From Cardiocondyla obscurior (Eukaryota; Arthropoda; Insecta; Hymenoptera; Formicidae): a stretch of DNA of 64,000 nucleotides. Shown here piece after piece: positions 59,701 through 64,000 of this stretch. The DNA is taken from the NCBI RefSeq assembly GCF_019399895.1, contig NC_091885.1, positions 4,004,501-4,068,500 on the forward strand, written 5' to 3'. How positions within the stretch are numbered: position 1 is the first letter of the stretch; each line of letters begins with the position of its first letter. A program made the position numbers and the translations under genes. The notes beneath the pieces were generated by a model that was not told where the DNA came from, made no database searches, and saw only the letters and a list, made by a program, of their open reading frames with translations.

Positions 59701-62700
59701 AAAAGGAACTTAATTCTGGACTCGACTATAACTTCGCGATACTCCCAACAATAAATATCAATCAAACAACTAATTGTACTTGTAATTGATTTAATAAAAA
59801 AAAAAAAAAAAAAATTAAAGATATAAAACCACGGCCGAGTCGAAAAGATCGAAATATATCTCTCCCGGGTATTTTTTTCTCGTTGTGTGTTAGATCGCGC
59901 GATGGCATGTCGACACGCGAATTGCCCCGATAATTTCGACGGCCGGGCATTTACCGTCGAAGTGCCGTCGAACTTTTCGCCGACGATGGTAAATATTTCC
60001 CGATGCCGATGAGCCACGTCGCCCGCCACGGACCCGTCGCGCTTGGCATTGCGTGCGACGCCAGGTCTAGGCGTCGCGGCGCCTTCGGCTCACCCTTCGC
60101 CTCGGACCCTTGCTAACCGGCGAAGGTAGCCCCCGCACGTAGAACGCTTTACTTATACCGGGAATCCGCCGCGCCGGCAGAAAAATATAGCCGCTTTCGG
60201 TCCCCGAGCGTGTTTTTATCCTACTTGCAACGATAAATATTAATAAGCTCAATTATATTTCTAATTAAAAGTATCAAAATAGTCGCGGTGGAAGTCCAGA
60301 AGCAACTATGTCTCTCTCCCGGAGCACGAGTCGCAGCAGTTGCGGATCATCGAGGAATTACGAGATTAAATTATTACGTTGTTATTTAATCCATCTGCGA
60401 CAGCCATTGTATGCCGTGGCGTTTGAACTTTAATTCCGAGTACACCGAGTGACACCGTAGTAATTCTTGGTATAAATTATCTCTCGGAACAGATAGTCGA
60501 GGTAATCTCAGATTTGACGTCACATTCATCAAACCGTTGTGAGCCTGCGTCGTGTATTTATTAGAAAAATTGTTTCGAATTGTTATCGTTTTGTCTTATC
60601 GAGCTTCTCGGTAACAAGATCGTCTTTCCTTCTTTGAACTAATATGGTACGGGCCGCGACATTTCTAATTCCCTTTTCTTCTTTCTCTCTTACAGCGGCC
60701 TGAACTTCCAGGACCTGATGGCCAGGCAGGGCGCGATCGACTCGCCACCCAAGACTCCGTTTATCATGGGCTCGGAGTGCGCGGGTGACATCGAGCAGGT
60801 CGGCGAGGGCGTCGAGAACTTCAAAGTGAGTACCGGGTACCCGGAACTTTTAATGAATCTGCTTACAAGCGCGCAAACTTCAATTGTAAACAAGCCCGCC
60901 TCCGACTCCAAGTTTCCACCGTGTATTTGGAAATTTTATTACCGGCTGAAAATAAAACGCGCGACTTCAAGCCGCGGAGGGCCAGAGTATCGCGCACCTT
61001 CTCCGCGGCTTTTCTCAAGATTAACGGCCGCTCGTCGTCGTAAACGGCGAAACAGTTCCCGACGGCAAATGTCGAAAGCGCACGCGAGCGGAAGCGCGGA
61101 TCTGCTACGCGCCGGAAACTTTGCCCGCCGGCGGAAGTGCGCGTAACTGAGTCGCAAGGCGCTGCCTTTCTCCTTCACAATAGCGAGGCGAAGTCGGCTC
61201 CTCTCGACACGACGAGGGATTAGAAGTTCGATTTGTAACGCCGGCGAGGCTCTAATTCGATTCTGGCTTTAATCGCGCGCGCGAAAACGTCGGTTCCGTA
61301 ACGTACAGAGTCTAGCTATGATTTTTAGATCCCCGTCGTTGACTTTCGCCATTGACGTCACGAGCCCGGTAGGCGTTAAATTATTTTCGGGCCTCTTGAA
61401 GACGCCTTCCTTCAATCTGATCGCCGTAAATAATATAAAACATCCCGCGCGCTTTCCCTCGTCTTTATTATTAAACGCCTTTACGTCAGGGGAAGAAAAA
61501 TGAACCGCACGAGTATCCCGCGCGATAAAGCGCGTCGGGAGGGCCCGTATTTAACGTCTCGGACACCGCCGGCGCCGCGCTCCCGTTATTATGCCTAACG
61601 TTATTCGCGAAAGAATCGCGGCGGCTCGAAGGCCCGTGGAATCTCTTCGCGGCGGGTCTTTTTTAACCGGCTGGCGCCGGTCGTTCGGGAGAGGAACACA
61701 GTTGAGATAATAGTCCTGGCCCGCGACCAGAATTTTATGATTTATATCATATTTCCAACGATAAGGAGCGTGGATCGACTCGGTCGTATTTATCGTTGGA
61801 AATATCGTGAAATTAATTTGCGATTAAATCGAGAAAGTGACGTTACTTTTCTCTTAACGCGCGCGTGGGAACTTTTGTGCTCGGGGTGGTCTATTTTCGC
61901 GACTCCTCGAAGTCTCCGAGATCAGGAGCGAGCCCAAGCTCAGATATCCGGCCACGTGTAGAGTCGGTCTCGCCTGAAAGGGGAAATAGAGGTGAGGGAG
62001 CGAGTGCTCCTCTCGAGCACATGGGTCGGAAGTAATGCTCCTGCTTCGTCCTGCCTATCAAGATGGTTTACAGCGGGAGGCCTAATTCGATAAGAAGGGC
62101 TCCCGCCGTTCCCGAGAAGGGCGCTAGGTGTAAAATCGTCGAGCCCCATCCGGCAAATACGCTACCAAAGTTTGCCGTGTAATCCGGAAGCTGGGTGTCG
62201 CGCGTCTCGCGAGGAAAGGAGTTCTAGCGGGAGCGCGATCGAATTATTTTAATTTAATACGAAAAACGTTCAAAGCACCCTGGGAGAAAATGTAACAGTC
62301 ATTTCCGGACTCAGTCACAATTTTATACTATTTTTTATTTCAACTCTATAATAATCGATAATAAATAATTAAATAAAATCAAATTATGATTACGTCCAGA
62401 AGATGTGCTCTTCTCTCGGTTCACGTCTGAAGATCAAAAGAGGTTCTACGGATCGAATCATCAAAATGTTCCTATTTCACGAATCGATCTTTGTAATGGT
62501 CCGGGAACGTCGGTCTCTCCCGATCTTCAGGATGCATCTCGCGTGTTCGACTACATCTTGGTCTTGTTTCTTTTCGCAGGTGGGCGATAGGGTGGTCGCC
62601 CTTCCCGATCACAAGGCCTGGGCGGAGCTGGTCGCCGTGCCGGCAACGTCCGTTTTCGCGCTGCCGTCCGGGATGAGCTACCTCGACGCCGCCGCCATCA

Positions 62701-62795
62701 CCATGAACTACACCGTGGCTTACATCCTGCTTTTCGAGCTGGCCCATCTTACGCCCGGCAAGAGCCTGCTACTTCACAGCGCCGGCGGCGGGGTG
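47713..62795 (+). CDS. VAT1: Synaptic vesicle membrane protein VAT-1 homologue-like, first three coding exons
   Basis: Exons 47713-48023, 60696-60825 and 62580-62795 join in phase to give the first 219 residues; the gene continues beyond the window. VAT-1 proteins are zinc-free quinone-oxidoreductase-like members of the medium-chain dehydrogenase/reductase superfamily, found on vesicle and mitochondrial membranes. The first 68 residues are a low-complexity Lys/Glu/Pro-rich extension. The enzyme fold then starts MRAIVLNGFGGLKSVKV, followed by VKACGLNFQDLMARQG, TPFIMGSECAGDIEQVGEGV and VGDRVVAL. The last visible residues, LLLHSAGGGV, open the nucleotide-binding GxGxxG motif, which is split by an intron. 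Intron 1 is 12.7 kb and intron 2 is 1.75 kb. ATG 47713 follows an acceptor-like gacgcag, so a non-coding first exon is possible. Confidence 0.92.
49601..49647 (-). repeat. Single arm related to fold-back family I
   Basis: The reverse complement reads atcacaaaattgtaatcgag followed by accgaaaagtaccg, which matches the family I arm. I found no convincing partner arm, so it may be a half element or a decayed copy. Confidence 0.35.
50648..50670 (+). repeat. TTTC microsatellite
   Basis: About six units of TTTC, followed by a ccctctctttctttc tail and a poly-T run. Polypyrimidine tract inside VAT-1-like intron 1. Confidence 0.8.
51872..52002. mobile_element. Fold-back MITE, family I, copy D
   Basis: Left arm 51872-51920 and right arm 51946-52002 are imperfect reverse complements. 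The right arm reads gattgaaaatatagaattc, then cgaaccctaaaaagtaaac, matching the order of the family arm (attgaaaatat, cgaaagtaac). Lies in VAT-1-like intron 1. Confidence 0.5.
59698..59862. mobile_element. Fold-back MITE, family I, copy H
   Basis: Left arm 59698-59750 contains ctggactcgactataacttc; right arm 59814-59862 contains aagatataaaaccacggccg. They pair as an imperfect palindrome around a spacer with a 23-A run. Lies near the 3' end of VAT-1-like intron 1. Confidence 0.5.
60181..60318. mobile_element. Fold-back MITE, family I, copy I
   Basis: Left arm 60181-60234 contains gccgctttcggtccccgagc and ends tgcaacgataaat; right arm 60262-60318 contains agtatcaaaatagtcgcggt. The complement of the left arm follows the family consensus closely (cgttgcaagtaggataaaa, cggggaccgaaag). 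It sits about 380 bp before VAT-1-like exon 2. Confidence 0.55.
61698..61853. mobile_element. Fold-back MITE, family I, copy F
   Basis: The inner arms are perfectly matched: atatttccaacgataa (about 61749-61764) against ttatcgttggaaatat (about 61790-61805). The match continues outward with divergence through ttttatgattt on the left and cgtgaaattaatttg on the right. This is the copy with the best-preserved centre and so the best guide to the family's structure. Confidence 0.6.
62285..62412. mobile_element. Fold-back MITE, family I, copy C
   Basis: Left arm 62285-62343 contains gtcatttccggactcagtca and acaattttatac; right arm 62354-62412 contains aaataaaatcaaattatgat and tacgtccagaag. The left arm is a close match to copy A; the right arm is more diverged. 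Confidence 0.5.
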
Positions 62796-64000
62796 GTAAG
62801 TCTCCAGAGGAGTCTCCTCGATCTTTTTGTATTTACACTCTTTTTCCCGAGGGAGCGCCGGGGCACTCCGTTCCCCCTTTTCCTCTCGCCTTTATCTTCT
62901 CGACGGATATGAGGAGAAAGGAATGACGAGTTGGACTTTTTAATTGCACCCTCTCACTCGCGTATTCTTCGTCGAGGAATCAATGTTCACGGGTGCATTA
63001 TGATCGTTGTGTTAGTTTATATTGTGTATAATTCGAAATAGTTTTTCTTTTTTCTCCTTTTTTTTCTTTTTATTTTTTTTAATTAATTTTTTGTTAAAAT
63101 TATAACAAATAAATTAAATTTTTTTTTTTTTTAATTGCCTCTCGTCCTTTTCTCGTTTACAAACGCATATTAACACTAAAGGTGGCGATTTATCCGCAGT
63201 GTCCCTTTCACAAAGCAAACTCATTATTATAAATGATTCCGCTCGTCTCGATCCATCGGCAGATAATTTTATAATTACACGGCGGGATCGGGCTCATTTT
63301 AACAGCGCGCGACATGTAAAATCGACTACCTCGCCGGGATTGAATCAGCCCAATGATATTACCTGCCTACGCGTTTGTGAAATAATATTTCATTGTGCGC
63401 GCGTGATTGTATTAAGTTCCATGGTACAGCGCTCGGCACGATAATGACTTTGAATTTTCCAGCGGTTATTGTCAAAGCGACAAGATACAAGAGAAATAAA
63501 AAAAGAAAAAAAGGAGCACCGCCTCCGACGTGCGAGAATGCTTGGCGGAAAAGCGGTGAAGAGCGAAGGGTGCTCTTGCGAGCTTTCGACAGCTTTATCG
63601 CGGCATAAGCAAGACGATGCCTCGCGCAAATATGCTCCGCTCGTAAACGCAAACAGCCGGTGTGCATACACGTTTCTCGGAGCGGCGCGAATCCGATAAA
63701 TAGCGGCGTTACGACCGCAGCATCCAAAATGATCCAAATGGCCGGGAAGCGGCCGTCATTAACTTTGCTGCTAACACATCGCCGGAATCCTTTTACGAGA
63801 AGCGAGCGACGGGCGCGAGTAATCGAGCGTGTTCTTCCGCAAGCTTACCAAGTTGCCTTTCGTAAGACAGCGTAGACGCGACGAGCGAACGTGAACGTGA
63901 ACGTGTCATAAAGGGGTTGTCGAGCGAGATGCTTGGGCGTTCGTGATATATTAATATATTAATTACACGCCGATTTTTCCATCGCCGAGAGTATCGAAAT
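62796..64000 (+). other. VAT-1-like intron 3, running out of the window
   Basis: Begins at donor gtaagt (62796). It contains AT-rich sequence with poly-T runs at 63055-63135 and CpG-rich sequence from 63200 onward. Open frames at 63199-63875 on both strands look compositional. No further VAT-1 exon is found before the end. Confidence 0.65.

Larger units (their letters stand above)
48024..60695 (+). other. VAT-1-like intron 1 (12.7 kb)
   Basis: Donor gtgagt at 48024 and acceptor ctcttacag before 60696. The intron is CpG-rich over most of its length, with AT-rich patches (53130-53530, 57850-58110). It contains CT-rich tracts just after the exon (48040-48080), a TTTC microsatellite at 50648-50670, and fold-back elements at 51872, 59698 and 60181. 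Many open frames exist on both strands, but none shows domain similarity, plausible starts or spliced continuation. I see no nested gene. Its size far exceeds other introns in the window, which suggests regulatory content. Confidence 0.7.
60826..62579 (+). other. VAT-1-like intron 2 (1.75 kb)
   Basis: Donor gtgagt, acceptor tttcgcag. Two family I fold-back elements (61698-61853, 62285-62412) account for about 280 bp. The rest is CpG-rich unique-looking sequence with no recognisable gene. Confidence 0.7.

Noticed and set aside
1..64000. tRNA, rRNA, CRISPR or viral genes
   Set aside because: No A/B-box pair with a cloverleaf, no rRNA-like block, no regularly spaced short repeats with unique spacers, and no recognisable viral or transposase protein was seen by eye.

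Overview
The window is nuclear DNA of an insect. Genes are split by many short GT-AG introns, spacers are AT-rich, and CpG-rich stretches surround yorkie and VAT-1. Protein content and compact introns suit a hymenopteran, plausibly an ant, but the species cannot be named from sequence alone. All gene models below were built by hand, joining exons only where splice sites and reading phase agree.

Layout, left to right. 1-6564: probably first intron of yorkie (minus strand), with two short fold-back elements and a cluster of CAGGTAG/CAGGTAA sites. 6565-7226: first coding exon of yorkie. A CpG-rich spacer with a GATA cluster leads to Spindly (9536-11447, +), RNF8-like E3 ligase (12112-14252, +) and Mcr, an alpha-2-macroglobulin relative (15517-20995, +). 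APC2 (23078-26411, -) is head-to-head with the AMPK beta subunit (26936-28066, +). A secreted lipase (28379-29742, -) and FBXO22 (30542-32140, -) follow. 32264-36163 is a repeat-rich accessory block: a possible small three-exon gene, perfect palindromes, a 135-bp tandem array, and a large inverted duplication. Inside that duplication lie direct repeats, one of which is split by a 429-bp palindromic element. Then TSEN54 (36671-39555, -) is head-to-head with mitochondrial RBFA (39924-41122, +), ABHD4/pummelig-like hydrolase lies at 42057-44142 (-), and the first three coding exons of a VAT-1-like gene run from 47713 to the window end (+), including a 12.7-kb first intron with several fold-back elements.

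The genes do not form one pathway. They cover growth control (yki), cell division (Spindly, APC2), ubiquitin signalling (RNF8, FBXO22), energy and lipid metabolism (AMPK beta, ABHD4, lipase), RNA processing and mitochondrial ribosome assembly (TSEN54, RBFA), and epithelial junction or immune function (Mcr). Four neighbouring pairs are divergent (yki/Spindly, APC2/AMPK beta, TSEN54/RBFA, ABHD4/VAT-1); the middle two have spacers of about 0.5 and 0.4 kb and could share a promoter.

The most unusual material is the 32.3-36.2 kb block and the dispersed fold-back family. Both are described from the sequence only; no database comparison was possible.
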